From NCBI GenBank assembly GCA_030431715.1, contig JAUIIO010000025.1, positions 1 to 57,518 of the forward strand: DNA of 57,518 nt. Reading direction: 5' to 3'. The position numbers were made by a program, and so were the translations under genes. The notes below the pieces were generated by a model, which was not told the DNA's origin, searched no databases, and saw only the letters and a list, made by a program, of their open reading frames with translations. Positions 1-8,015 of the stretch are shown piece after piece; the stretch's first letter is position 1, and the number at the start of each line of letters is the position of its first letter. The stretch is from a bacterium (GTDB lineage Bacteria; Bdellovibrionota_C; UBA2361; RFPC01).

Positions 1-11
1 TAAATTGATAA

Positions 12-764
12 TTATAAAAGGTATGCTTTAGCGATTTTGTTCTCATGGACTCCTCCTAACTGAGTTAGTTTAGGTGTCCACTTTTTGGGGGGAAGCTCAG
101 GATGCTCAGAGCCGTTTGTTATACCGCTCTTCGTACTTTCTGGCAATTTGCACAGCTCTACTACGATATTATTTGTGCAATGTAATAGGGCATCATTTAC
201 TTTATTGTCTTGGGCAATAAACCAAAGTATTCCATCTTTTGCGCTCTTCATTTCATCATCGGAGATTTGTAGATCCTCGCACGCTCTTGCATGAGTGATT
301 CTGTTACGAATATCAATTGCCTTTTGTAACCTCTCCCAGCCTACCTGACTGTAGTCTGGCGATATGTTTGTCATTAGTGCTTTAGAAAGTGACTTAAAAG
401 AAAAACGAAATAGCTTTGTCAGTGGATAAAAAGCGGGGATTTCCCGTATCTCTCCATCGTCTTTTAATTGAGCCTGGGTCTCGCTTAGGATAGTAAGCTC
501 ATGGGCTGAAAAAGTTTCAGTCTTGTGAGGTAGCCCTTCTTCAGTCTGCTTTATTATATCCAACTCACACCACTGTTGGTGAAAGCTTAATGCCAGCTGT
601 CTGTACGAAAAAAGTTTATTCTCCAAGTAACTTATTCCGGTCCGAATTACTGCGCGTCGACAATATTGGCTAGTGGGTCTCTTCTTAAAATCGGCCAACG
701 ATTGCTTCACGTCAGATACTAGAATTTCACTAGTGTTTGATAGATTTTCTATATCTATTTTCAT
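12..764 (-). CDS. Hypothetical protein with HEPN-like RNRITH motif
   Basis: A 250-residue, mostly alpha-helical soluble protein with no signal peptide or membrane segment. Around residue 150 it contains RNRITH, which fits the R-x4-H motif (polar residue after R) typical of HEPN nucleases and HEPN-like toxins. The rest of the sequence is not one I recognise. The ATG follows the attC-like site closely, so it may be the cargo of an integron cassette. A shared 13-bp GCGGTATAACAAA also occurs inside its 3' part on the same strand (about 115-127). Being a HEPN RNase is an inference from one short motif; it could equally be a HEPN-fold scaffold or an unrelated helical protein. Confidence 0.7.
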   Translation of the reverse strand: MKIDIENLSNTSEILVSDVKQSLADFKKRPTSQYCRRAVIRTGISYLENKLFSYRQLALSFHQQWCELDIIKQTEEGLPHKTETFSAHELTILSETQAQLKDDGEIREIPAFYPLTKLFRFSFKSLSKALMTNISPDYSQVGWERLQKAIDIRNRITHARACEDLQISDDEMKSAKDGILWFIAQDNKVNDALLHCTNNIVVELCKLPESTKSGITNGSEHPELPPKKWTPKLTQLGGVHENKIAKAYLL

Positions 765-773
765 ATTAATTTT

Positions 774-836
774 GCAGTATAACGGTCAAAAATAGCCGCG
801 AATATACCCGTCGGTTGGTTTGATTTGTTATACCGC
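774..836 (-). other. attC-like integron recombination site
   Basis: Read on the minus strand, an outer box GCGGTATAAC (836-827) pairs with GTTATACTGC (783-774) over 10 positions with one G/T wobble. Inside, a 5-bp box TCAAA/TTTGA (823-819 with 790-786) pairs after short unequal spacers of 3 and 2 nt. The centre of 28 nt is poorly conserved. This R''-L''-L'-R' layout of 63 bp, ending in a GTT core, is what attC sites look like. It sits exactly between two co-directional small genes, where attC sites sit in cassette arrays. A second GTTATAC core lies at 1145-1139 just upstream of the preceding gene. No integrase gene is in view. Confidence 0.55.
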
Positions 837-855
837 GTTCAATAGGTAAAAGATA

Positions 856-1110
856 TCAAATGCTTCTATCTTCCTTAATATGTCTCAGGGTAGTCCAAAC
901 TTCAAACCAGAAAGACTTTTGGCTTGTTGGCTTACAAGATAGTATTTCTTCGTTTGTAATTTTGATGTCTACAGACTGTTCATGTTCGATTAGTTCAACC
1001 CCTAGCTCCCAAGCTATAGACCGAGCGTCCTTCTCATAGAACTCCTCTCTTCTCTCGCAATACTTTTCAGCCGAAACTGAAGCCCTACGGGTATTTTTCT
1101 TCTTATCCAT
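856..1110 (-). CDS. Small orphan protein, possible integron cassette cargo
   Basis: An 84-residue charged protein starting MDKKKNTRRASVSAEKY, with no signal peptide, membrane segment or motif that I recognise. It lies alone between a GTTATAC core (1145-1139) and the attC-like site (836-774), on the same strand as both. The whole unit would be a cassette of about 360 bp. That context and the high A+T content fit a cassette-borne orphan gene. Function unknown. Confidence 0.55.
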   Translation of the reverse strand: MDKKKNTRRASVSAEKYCERREEFYEKDARSIAWELGVELIEHEQSVDIKITNEEILSCKPTSQKSFWFEVWTTLRHIKEDRSI

Positions 1111-1373
1111 TGATAATATTTAGAGGAAATATTTGTCGGTATAACAGCTATATTATGCAGCTTCTCAAGCTGCGTGTGTTCCCGTAAAGTGTAGCATTTC
1201 TTTGCTCTTATATCTATTTGATATCATTCATTCAGCTATGAGGATTCAGTTGTTTAGGTCGCATGTGTTCCCGGTGGCTGTTGCGTGTGTTCCCGGGGAT
1301 TTTGCAGGAACACATGACTGTAGGCTAAAAAGGAATAGGACAGGCTAAAAACTGTATATGAGAGGTAAAGGAG
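1111..1373. repeat. Intergenic region with three GYRTGTGTTCCCG repeats and a hairpin
   Basis: No gene is visible in these 263 bp. The 13-mer G(C)RTGTGTTCCCG occurs at 1172-1184, 1261-1273 and 1283-1295, and an inverted partial copy GGAACACATG lies at 1307-1316. A short stem-loop, GCAGCTT/AAGCTGC with a 3-nt loop, lies at 1157-1173. A GTTATAC core in minus orientation lies at 1145-1139. AGGCTAAAAA occurs twice near 1321-1350. The repeats could be protein-binding sites or the remains of a mobile element. Confidence 0.5.
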
Positions 1374-2444
1374 TTAGGCCCCTTCTCTGAGCTTACTCAT
1401 GGTTGCTTGGACTTCACTCTCAAGACCGATATCGCATGCACCAAATCCAAAAGGTAGTAGCTCACGTGGGCTGCATGTGTAGATCTTATCCTCGTCAGTT
1501 GAATAAAGGAGGAGTCGTAAAGTGTCTTCGGCTTGAAGTGCGTTCGCTACATCGTAAATAGTCTGACGATCTTTACCCACTGGGAGTCCGTCCTTACTTA
1601 CGTAACAGATAGTGTTGATATCCAGATCGGTGTGACAAAAAGCGTGGTCAACTGCTGTGCGCAAAGCTGATGAGCAGTGGTAGTCTGCCTGATCTCTTCG
1701 AATTCCCCGGTAGATCTCTTTAGATGTGAGTACCGCGGCCCCACTTAAATCTCCCGAGATTGGAACAAAGCCGGATTTTGCAGCGATCTTTGCTTCTTGT
1801 AAGAGTCGTAGCTCACGATCCGGTAGCCATTCAGGAAGAATTTCTGGAAAATGCACGGGAGCACAGTCTTCAAAGTGCTGAATAACAGCTAAATTGCCTG
1901 TTATGGTACCTGATACGATATAGGTGTCTGGCTGTGAGTATCCTTTCAGTGTGTCAAGGCAGTTGCCGCAGCTCGGGGAAGGCTCAGGAGCTGCTGTAAC
2001 CGTGGCCGACATCGTTATATATACTTTCCCGTAAGGAGATACGGTACGCCCCAGAGCGTCAAATTTTATTGCAGAGGCAACAGCGCTCTCTTCAGCGTGT
2101 TGTGCGTTGACCAAAGGTATAGGAGTTGTGGCATTAGAAAAGCTTCCAAGGTACTCGCTATTTGCTCCTGAGAGGTTAGGGGAGTAGGCGGGAAGATTTG
2201 TTTTAAGAGCACAACCAACTTTAAAGTTTGAGTGGTGAGGAAGCGCGCTCTCTCTTGCATGGGCGGCCATATTGAGTAGCTTCGCTGCATCAAGGAGAAC
2301 GCTATCATCAACTCGAGCTTTGTTAACGATATTCCAATCGAGAACCTGTATCGTCTCTGCTCGAAATGATCCGAGCTCTGAGGGGGCGTCTTGTATTTGG
2401 GGATGCTGCTTCTGTTGTTGTGACATACTACGATACCAGAACAC
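1374..2444 (-). CDS. Two-domain cytidine deaminase-like protein
   Basis: A 356-residue protein of the cytidine/deoxycytidine deaminase fold, which removes the amino group of cytidine in pyrimidine salvage. The N-terminal domain has the zinc site: HAEESA near residue 116 (His ligand and catalytic Glu) and PSCGNC near residue 158 (two Cys ligands). The C-terminal half (about 215-330) repeats the fold, but the HAE position reads HCSS and no paired Cys motif follows, so it looks non-catalytic. E. coli Cdd shows the same active-plus-degenerate arrangement. The listed start is GTG; an ATG six codons in (2426) is an equally good choice. It stands alone beside the cassette-like region. Substrate specificity beyond the family is inferred. 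Confidence 0.75.
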   Translation of the reverse strand: MFWYRSMSQQQKQHPQIQDAPSELGSFRAETIQVLDWNIVNKARVDDSVLLDAAKLLNMAAHARESALPHHSNFKVGCALKTNLPAYSPNLSGANSEYLGSFSNATTPIPLVNAQHAEESAVASAIKFDALGRTVSPYGKVYITMSATVTAAPEPSPSCGNCLDTLKGYSQPDTYIVSGTITGNLAVIQHFEDCAPVHFPEILPEWLPDRELRLLQEAKIAAKSGFVPISGDLSGAAVLTSKEIYRGIRRDQADYHCSSALRTAVDHAFCHTDLDINTICYVSKDGLPVGKDRQTIYDVANALQAEDTLRLLLYSTDEDKIYTCSPRELLPFGFGACDIGLESEVQATMSKLREGA

Positions 2445-2502
2445 TGTTATACCAGTAGCGTGCTAGAAAAGAAAGTGGATGCAGGGCAAATCTTTCTACG
2501 GG

Positions 2503-5448
2503 CTATTTTGTCTCAACTCGGGGTCCGGTTCTTTTAAGCATTGCAGTGAGTTGATTAACTTTGGTCGGTGAGAAAATTCCCCTAGCGTCACGCTCCAGAG
2601 TTTTTAGTTGCCGGGTAGCCTCATCAAATCGAGCTGTCGAGATGAGCGCGTGTATGAGTTCGTAGCGACACATAAGATTTGCTTCGCTGTTATCACGAAA
2701 ACACGGACTTGCTCTCCAAAGAAGTTTCTTTTCAGAGAGTTTTACGAGTGGCGAGTCGAACTGCATAAAGAGAGCTATGTCTTTACGCACATCCTCACTC
2801 TTTTTGTCAGCCATAGGAGAGGTTCCCGACTCTGAGTAGAATTCCTTAAGCCATGCTATTTCTCCGCCAATATGGGCAGGAGGTTGGACATCTTTCATAA
2901 GGAAGGCTGCAATAGCAGCGTCTCTACACACAGAACGCAGGTATCTCCAGTTAGGTTCAATAAGTTGAATTTTAATTCCTCCGCAGCCTGCTGCTAGTAA
3001 GTTCTTAACTTCTAATGGTTCGTGTGAACTCGTGAGCCATATGCGTAGCAGAGAATTCTGTGCATAGATCCTATTGAGATACCAATCTGATGGAGGAGTG
3101 AGTGCAAGTTGTAGTTGAGCAGTCTTATTTAAGAAAAAATCTCTACGCGCAAGGGTGCTGAGTCGTGGCCGAAGTAGGGTATGGATAGATCCTTTATCGT
3201 AAAGCTCTGGAGATATCCATTGCTCAAGGCCCAGAAGATACTGAATAGAGGGGATCTGAATTTCATCAAGGTCTTCTTTTACGCGGGGTAGCGTGAATTG
3301 CGAAGAGAGCGAAGCAAGTGCCGCCTCTTTTAGTGGTTGATTGCTTCCGAGAAGTATAACGTCAAACCCGTTCTTAAATATTCTTACTTCTGGAAAAACC
3401 TCATGCAATGTGTGAAGAATCAGAATAATGCTCTCTGCTGAAAGATCGTGTAGCGGTAACCAGTGTACATAAACCCCATCTGGAAGGAGTTTTTCTTTTA
3501 CGAGTTGATAAAACTCATGAGTATAGAGGCGTTCAATGCCAGCCATCCAAGGGTTGCTTGGTTGTGAAACAATAAAGCGGTAACGTGATTCTGTTGCTCC
3601 GAGATATCGATAGGCATCCTTAAATATCCAGTTTACTTTTTTATTTTTACTCACCCCACCATTAGCAAAATCAAAGAGCGGTGCGAAATCATCTGTCGAT
3701 GGTTCTATTTCAATAATATCTACCTGAGAAACAGAAGGGTAGAGGAGGACGCTTCCAGCGGTCATACCAGTTCCAAATCCAACAATCGCGGCACGTCCTT
3801 CACCAGAGGTAAGAAGGGCAGGGAGGTGACCAAGGAGTCTCATCGTGCGTCGATCTCCAGCAGTATTACCGTCACTTTTACCACTCAGGATGATAGAACG
3901 TGAGAATGAATCACCATACGGTTTGTCTTCCTCCTCAAATTCAGCAATGGTTACTGATGTTTCTGTAGAATCATTGTGATACTTCACCTCAGATCCCTTA
4001 AGCAGTGAATCATAGACGGCTGCTCTTCCTTGATATGTCTCTTTACTGACACTTCGCTCACGAAAGATTCCAAACTGCAAGTAATGTGAAGACCATCCAG
4101 GCGCAGCGAAACATAGCACAGCAAATACCAGAGGAATGACACGCAAGAACTTGTGCGTTGGTCGAGTAATCCTAAGAGCCACTATTTCAGATGAAAGGAG
4201 CGTTAGGAGTATAAGGAGCCAGTAAATTTCAGGAAGATCGGTGTAGGCGTAAAGAGTGTATCCTCCTAGGAATGCCCCGAGTACGCTCCCCAGTGTATTT
4301 GCCCCGTAGATGATTCCAACAGCCTCTCCAATTGTTTTTGTGGTTTTAGTAGCAAGTACGAGTCGTGGAAGGATGCTTCCAAGAGCTGTAATCGGAAGAG
4401 CCAATAAGATCATGAATGTCAGAAAAAGTGCTGCTGTATAAAGATAGAATCCAGAGAGAGTGCTCTCAAATTGAACACGTAATAGATAGAGTAAGTAAGG
4501 AGCATATGGCACGAAAATATAGAGGAGAAGAAGCCCAAGGAGCATGAGCGAGAAAAGAGATGGGAGTGTAAGCTCTCTTCTCTTAATAAAATACCAAGCG
4601 CCAAATGCTGTTAAAAATATGTAGACGGCAACAATAAGGCTAAAATTAGTCTCAGAGGGGCCAATGCTAATGCCAGCGATTCGAAGAATAAGTGTTTGAA
4701 GGGTGAGTCCTATGAATCCTATAAGAAAAGCAACCAGTGTATGTGGAAGAGCGTGTTTAAAAAGAGATAGATTTTCCTTCTCCTTGTCAGCGAGCTTCTC
4801 TTGATGCGGATCTGCAGACTGCTCTTCATTGCGATATTTGAGATAAACGTAAGCCCCTACTAACAGGTTTAAAAAAACGGCAAGAAGACTTGTAGGAAAG
4901 AGACCAAGAAGCGGAAGGAAGAGAAGCCCGCCGGAGGCAGCCCCAATCCCTGCGCCGGCGGTGTTTACTGCGTAGAGCGTTGCATGAAAAGTGTTATCTT
5001 CGTGGCGAACTCCGCAAAAGCACTGTGTGAGTAGAGGCAGTGTTGCTCCCATAAGGATCGTGGCCGGGCCGATGGCGATAACGACGAGAAGCAAATCATA
5101 TAGAATCCCTATCGGTTGCTCGAGTGGCAAGATTCCTATTGATGGCGATAGAAAGTGATACGCAAGGAGAAAGAGGAGTCCCCAGACCCCGATAAGCCCC
5201 TCCATAACGCCATAGGTTCGAATGAGACTTCGAGATCCTTTGTGAAGTGAAAGTTTCCCGAAGAGATAGTATCCGATACCAAGTCCAAGCAGGAAGACAG
5301 CGAGAGTCAGAGTGGTGCCTCTTGAATCACTCCCCATAATATTTGTGAGATATTTTTGCCAGCTTATCTCATACAGAAGCGCAGTAAATCCAGTCAGGAA
5401 ACTAATAAAGAGTATGGTAGGGCGTTCGCTCTTTGATTGTACAGTCAT
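2503..5448 (-). CDS. Membrane-fused spermidine synthase-like protein
   Basis: A 981-residue fusion. Residues 1-455 hold about 12-14 hydrophobic segments in two blocks, as in MFS-like fused spermidine synthases. Residues about 470-700 form a class I methyltransferase-fold domain of SpeE type, with the nucleotide-loop motif VGFGTGMTAG near residue 555, an acidic strand end IIEIEP, and NPWMAGIERLYTHEFY near 636. The remaining roughly 260 residues are soluble and helical and are not recognised. Such proteins are common in deltaproteobacteria and related lineages; whether they transfer aminopropyl groups is mostly untested. It starts MTVQSKSERP and lies just upstream of the ABC exporter genes on the map, same strand, 39 bp apart, so it may be co-transcribed with them as the last gene. 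Confidence 0.8.
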   Translation of the reverse strand: MTVQSKSERPTILFISFLTGFTALLYEISWQKYLTNIMGSDSRGTTLTLAVFLLGLGIGYYLFGKLSLHKGSRSLIRTYGVMEGLIGVWGLLFLLAYHFLSPSIGILPLEQPIGILYDLLLVVIAIGPATILMGATLPLLTQCFCGVRHEDNTFHATLYAVNTAGAGIGAASGGLLFLPLLGLFPTSLLAVFLNLLVGAYVYLKYRNEEQSADPHQEKLADKEKENLSLFKHALPHTLVAFLIGFIGLTLQTLILRIAGISIGPSETNFSLIVAVYIFLTAFGAWYFIKRRELTLPSLFSLMLLGLLLLYIFVPYAPYLLYLLRVQFESTLSGFYLYTAALFLTFMILLALPITALGSILPRLVLATKTTKTIGEAVGIIYGANTLGSVLGAFLGGYTLYAYTDLPEIYWLLILLTLLSSEIVALRITRPTHKFLRVIPLVFAVLCFAAPGWSSHYLQFGIFRERSVSKETYQGRAAVYDSLLKGSEVKYHNDSTETSVTIAEFEEEDKPYGDSFSRSIILSGKSDGNTAGDRRTMRLLGHLPALLTSGEGRAAIVGFGTGMTAGSVLLYPSVSQVDIIEIEPSTDDFAPLFDFANGGVSKNKKVNWIFKDAYRYLGATESRYRFIVSQPSNPWMAGIERLYTHEFYQLVKEKLLPDGVYVHWLPLHDLSAESIILILHTLHEVFPEVRIFKNGFDVILLGSNQPLKEAALASLSSQFTLPRVKEDLDEIQIPSIQYLLGLEQWISPELYDKGSIHTLLRPRLSTLARRDFFLNKTAQLQLALTPPSDWYLNRIYAQNSLLRIWLTSSHEPLEVKNLLAAGCGGIKIQLIEPNWRYLRSVCRDAAIAAFLMKDVQPPAHIGGEIAWLKEFYSESGTSPMADKKSEDVRKDIALFMQFDSPLVKLSEKKLLWRASPCFRDNSEANLMCRYELIHALISTARFDEATRQLKTLERDARGIFSPTKVNQLTAMLKRTGPRVETK

Positions 5449-5487
5449 AGTAGCTGAAAACTATCACAGAATATGAGCTGCGGACAC

Positions 5488-7188
5488 TTACATCTTTTTT
5501 CTAAGTGCTTTTGTGCCAAGGTAGAGCGCGAGCTTCCTTGAGGAATATGTGAGGTAGCAGATTAAAATTACGCAGCATACAACGGCAACATACCAGCTTC
5601 CCGTTGGGATTGGCATGTGTAGCGATCGAAAAATGTAAAGAACAATGAGTAGGGCTATCGGGAACATCAGCACAAGAACGAGACAGGTGCTAGCAAGCAT
5701 AAACAAAAAATTGCCCATGCTCGCAGTTATTTCAGCACTATGTTGCCACTCAAAATCTGCAAAGTAGGCGCCGAGTCCTATCGCCATACCAACAATTCCG
5801 TAACAGAGCACCCAGCTACAGAGTACATGGAGTTGCACGACGAAAGGATTTGCCTGAATTGCAAGCGCTCCTGAGGTAAAGACAACAGTTGAAATGGCAG
5901 AGACAGGTATGAACCAGAACCAGAATTTTACTGTAAGTATCTCACGTAAAGGCACTGGGGATGACTTGAGCATCCAGAACGATTTTCCTTCAAGTGAGAG
6001 GGTTGGATAAACAAATCGAGCAGTGACAGCGATCGTTATCAGCGCTCCTAAAAATATATTTGAAAGAATAAGAAAGCCCTGCCACCAACCTTCTACATTT
6101 TCACTAAATATCTGTGCTTTGTGAAGATTGCGAAAGTTATACAGGTATACAAAGCATAGGCCTAAAATGAGAACCAATTGTAAGGCTTGCGTAAGATCAC
6201 GTGAGAAGAGCTTCATCTCTTTGGTAAAGATAGCTCGGTAGTGAGATGGAAGAAGCGATCTGAGAGGAGAAAAGTTCTTTCGAGAAATCAAGCCGCGATA
6301 GTGGGTGGTTCGAGACTGTTGCTGTGATTTGTAGAGAGCGTTGCTGTAGAGAAGTGAGAAAACAGTATAAGCCAGATAAAAGGAAAGAAGCGCGAAAGCG
6401 GTAAGATAAAATAGTGGCCAATAAGAGAAGCTCTCTACTGAGACAAGGGCATTACCAGCAATATCTGAAAGCCATTTTATTGGATAGACATATTCACGAG
6501 AGGAAGAGCTTGCCTCAAGGTACGATCTTAGGTTTTCTATGTTCTGAACTGTTTCTACAGAGCGAGTTGATTCTGCGTTCAGTAAGTAATAAGCGCTACT
6601 GACAATAGCAAGGCCCAGAAGCACAAAGGCTTCTTTCATTCTATTCGCTGGACAGATACTGGCAACGGCTATGCAGAGGCAGATCATTATACTCACAGGG
6701 AGAGAAGAGGTGAGTAGAAGGGCAGGTAGTACAAGTGTGTAAAACTGCCATCCGGCATCGTAGTGGATCTGAAAGGCAATCAGAATAGGCATCGCCATAA
6801 GAAGAATAAGCCAGCAAGCACCAACATAAACTTGTGCGAATTTTCTTAAAAAAAGCGAAATCCTTGTTAGGGGGGCAGAGATAAGAAGTGGTATGTCTTC
6901 AGAGAGAAAAAAAGCACTTATCGTTATTACTCCTGCAGAGAACGTGACCAGCCCCATAAAGCAGAGCATAATGAAGTAAATAAGAAATGAGGGGTGTATA
7001 TCTAGGAGCTCTCTCTTCTCGAGTTCGAGCAGGGTCTGAGTTACCCCTCCAAAAATTGCTTTGAGCAGTAAGTAAAGAAGCCCAACGATAAGAAGGTCGG
7101 TGATGAATCGTTTCTGAGGCTGGGGCGATTTAAACCATCTATTTTTGAGCGTCCAAAGAGAGACTTTAATGGAGAGGGGGATCTTCAT
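5488..7188 (-). CDS. ABC exporter membrane subunit
   Basis: A 566-residue polytopic inner-membrane protein with about 12 hydrophobic segments and no ATPase motif. Its start overlaps the end of the ATP-binding gene by 23 bp, so the two are translationally coupled and should form one transporter. The arrangement, a large ABC-2-like permease next to a CcmA-type ATPase, is typical of putative ABC exporters. The substrate cannot be read from the sequence. A soluble stretch at about residues 205-240 probably faces the periplasm. Confidence 0.75.
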   Translation of the reverse strand: MKIPLSIKVSLWTLKNRWFKSPQPQKRFITDLLIVGLLYLLLKAIFGGVTQTLLELEKRELLDIHPSFLIYFIMLCFMGLVTFSAGVITISAFFLSEDIPLLISAPLTRISLFLRKFAQVYVGACWLILLMAMPILIAFQIHYDAGWQFYTLVLPALLLTSSLPVSIMICLCIAVASICPANRMKEAFVLLGLAIVSSAYYLLNAESTRSVETVQNIENLRSYLEASSSSREYVYPIKWLSDIAGNALVSVESFSYWPLFYLTAFALLSFYLAYTVFSLLYSNALYKSQQQSRTTHYRGLISRKNFSPLRSLLPSHYRAIFTKEMKLFSRDLTQALQLVLILGLCFVYLYNFRNLHKAQIFSENVEGWWQGFLILSNIFLGALITIAVTARFVYPTLSLEGKSFWMLKSSPVPLREILTVKFWFWFIPVSAISTVVFTSGALAIQANPFVVQLHVLCSWVLCYGIVGMAIGLGAYFADFEWQHSAEITASMGNFLFMLASTCLVLVLMFPIALLIVLYIFRSLHMPIPTGSWYVAVVCCVILICYLTYSSRKLALYLGTKALRKKM

Positions 7189-7933
7189 CGAGACGCCTCT
7201 CAGTGTAAGTTGCTCCTCTGGTGAGCTTTAAGAAAATACGCTCAAGGTTCCGGATCTCCTCACCTGATTGCTCATGGAGTTCTGCAACGGTACCTGTTGT
7301 AAGTATGGAGCCGTGATCAATAATGGCAACTCTGTCAGATACTTCTTCTGCGACGTTAAGCGAGTGTGTAGATAAAAAGATTGTCATCCCTTCACTGGCG
7401 TAGCGTCTCATCGAATCTTTTAAAAGTTTTGCGCCGTGAGGATCCAGTCCAACCATTGGTTCGTCGATGACAAGTACCTGCGGTTTGTGAACAAGAGCTG
7501 CTGCTGTTGCCAGTCTCTGTTTCATTCCGTGCGAAAAACTTTCAATCAGTTCATCCTGCCAATCGAGCAGCCCGTATTCCTCGAGTAATGAGTCGATCCT
7601 CTCATCAACCTCTTTACCGGGAACATTGTAAAGATCGGCAATGAAGTAAAGAAATTCACGAGCAGTAAGTCTAGGATAGAGATAGGGGCGATCAGGGATG
7701 TAGCCAGTAATCTGTTTTGCATTTCGTGGCTGATCCTCAAGATCGAAACCACCAATCGTAATGCGACCAGCGCTCGGCTTTAAAATACCGGTAAGCATCC
7801 TGAGAGTCGTTGTTTTTCCAGCACCATTAACACCAAGAAATCCGAAGATCTCGCCCTGCTGAACCTCAAGAGAGATATCGCGTACTGCGACAAAGTCTCC
7901 GTACCTTCTAGAGACGTTTTCCAGAGTAATCAT
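7166..7933 (-). CDS. ABC transporter ATP-binding protein
   Basis: A 255-residue ABC ATPase with all motifs: Walker A GVNGAGKTT near residue 35, signature FSHGMKQR near 134, Walker B VLVIDEP followed by MVGLDPHG near 155, and the switch His in STHSLNV. It belongs to the CcmA-like class of exporters that pair with a separate ABC-2 type permease, here the overlapping downstream gene. It starts ATGATTACTCTGG, divergent from the glycosidase-like gene at 8016 across an 82-bp promoter region. Confidence 0.9.
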   Translation of the reverse strand: MITLENVSRRYGDFVAVRDISLEVQQGEIFGFLGVNGAGKTTTLRMLTGILKPSAGRITIGGFDLEDQPRNAKQITGYIPDRPYLYPRLTAREFLYFIADLYNVPGKEVDERIDSLLEEYGLLDWQDELIESFSHGMKQRLATAAALVHKPQVLVIDEPMVGLDPHGAKLLKDSMRRYASEGMTIFLSTHSLNVAEEVSDRVAIIDHGSILTTGTVAELHEQSGEEIRNLERIFLKLTRGATYTERRLDEDPPLH

Positions 7934-8015
7934 TAATTTTTCCCTTTCTCTAACTTACCTGAATATATGATGATAGTTACAGCACTAGAGTTCTACATTA
8001 CTGTTAAATATCAAA

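Noticed and set aside
54..127. Second attC site inside the HEPN-like gene
   Set aside because: The box GCGGTATAACAAA is there, but no matching GTT core with paired inner boxes follows; only a half-site.
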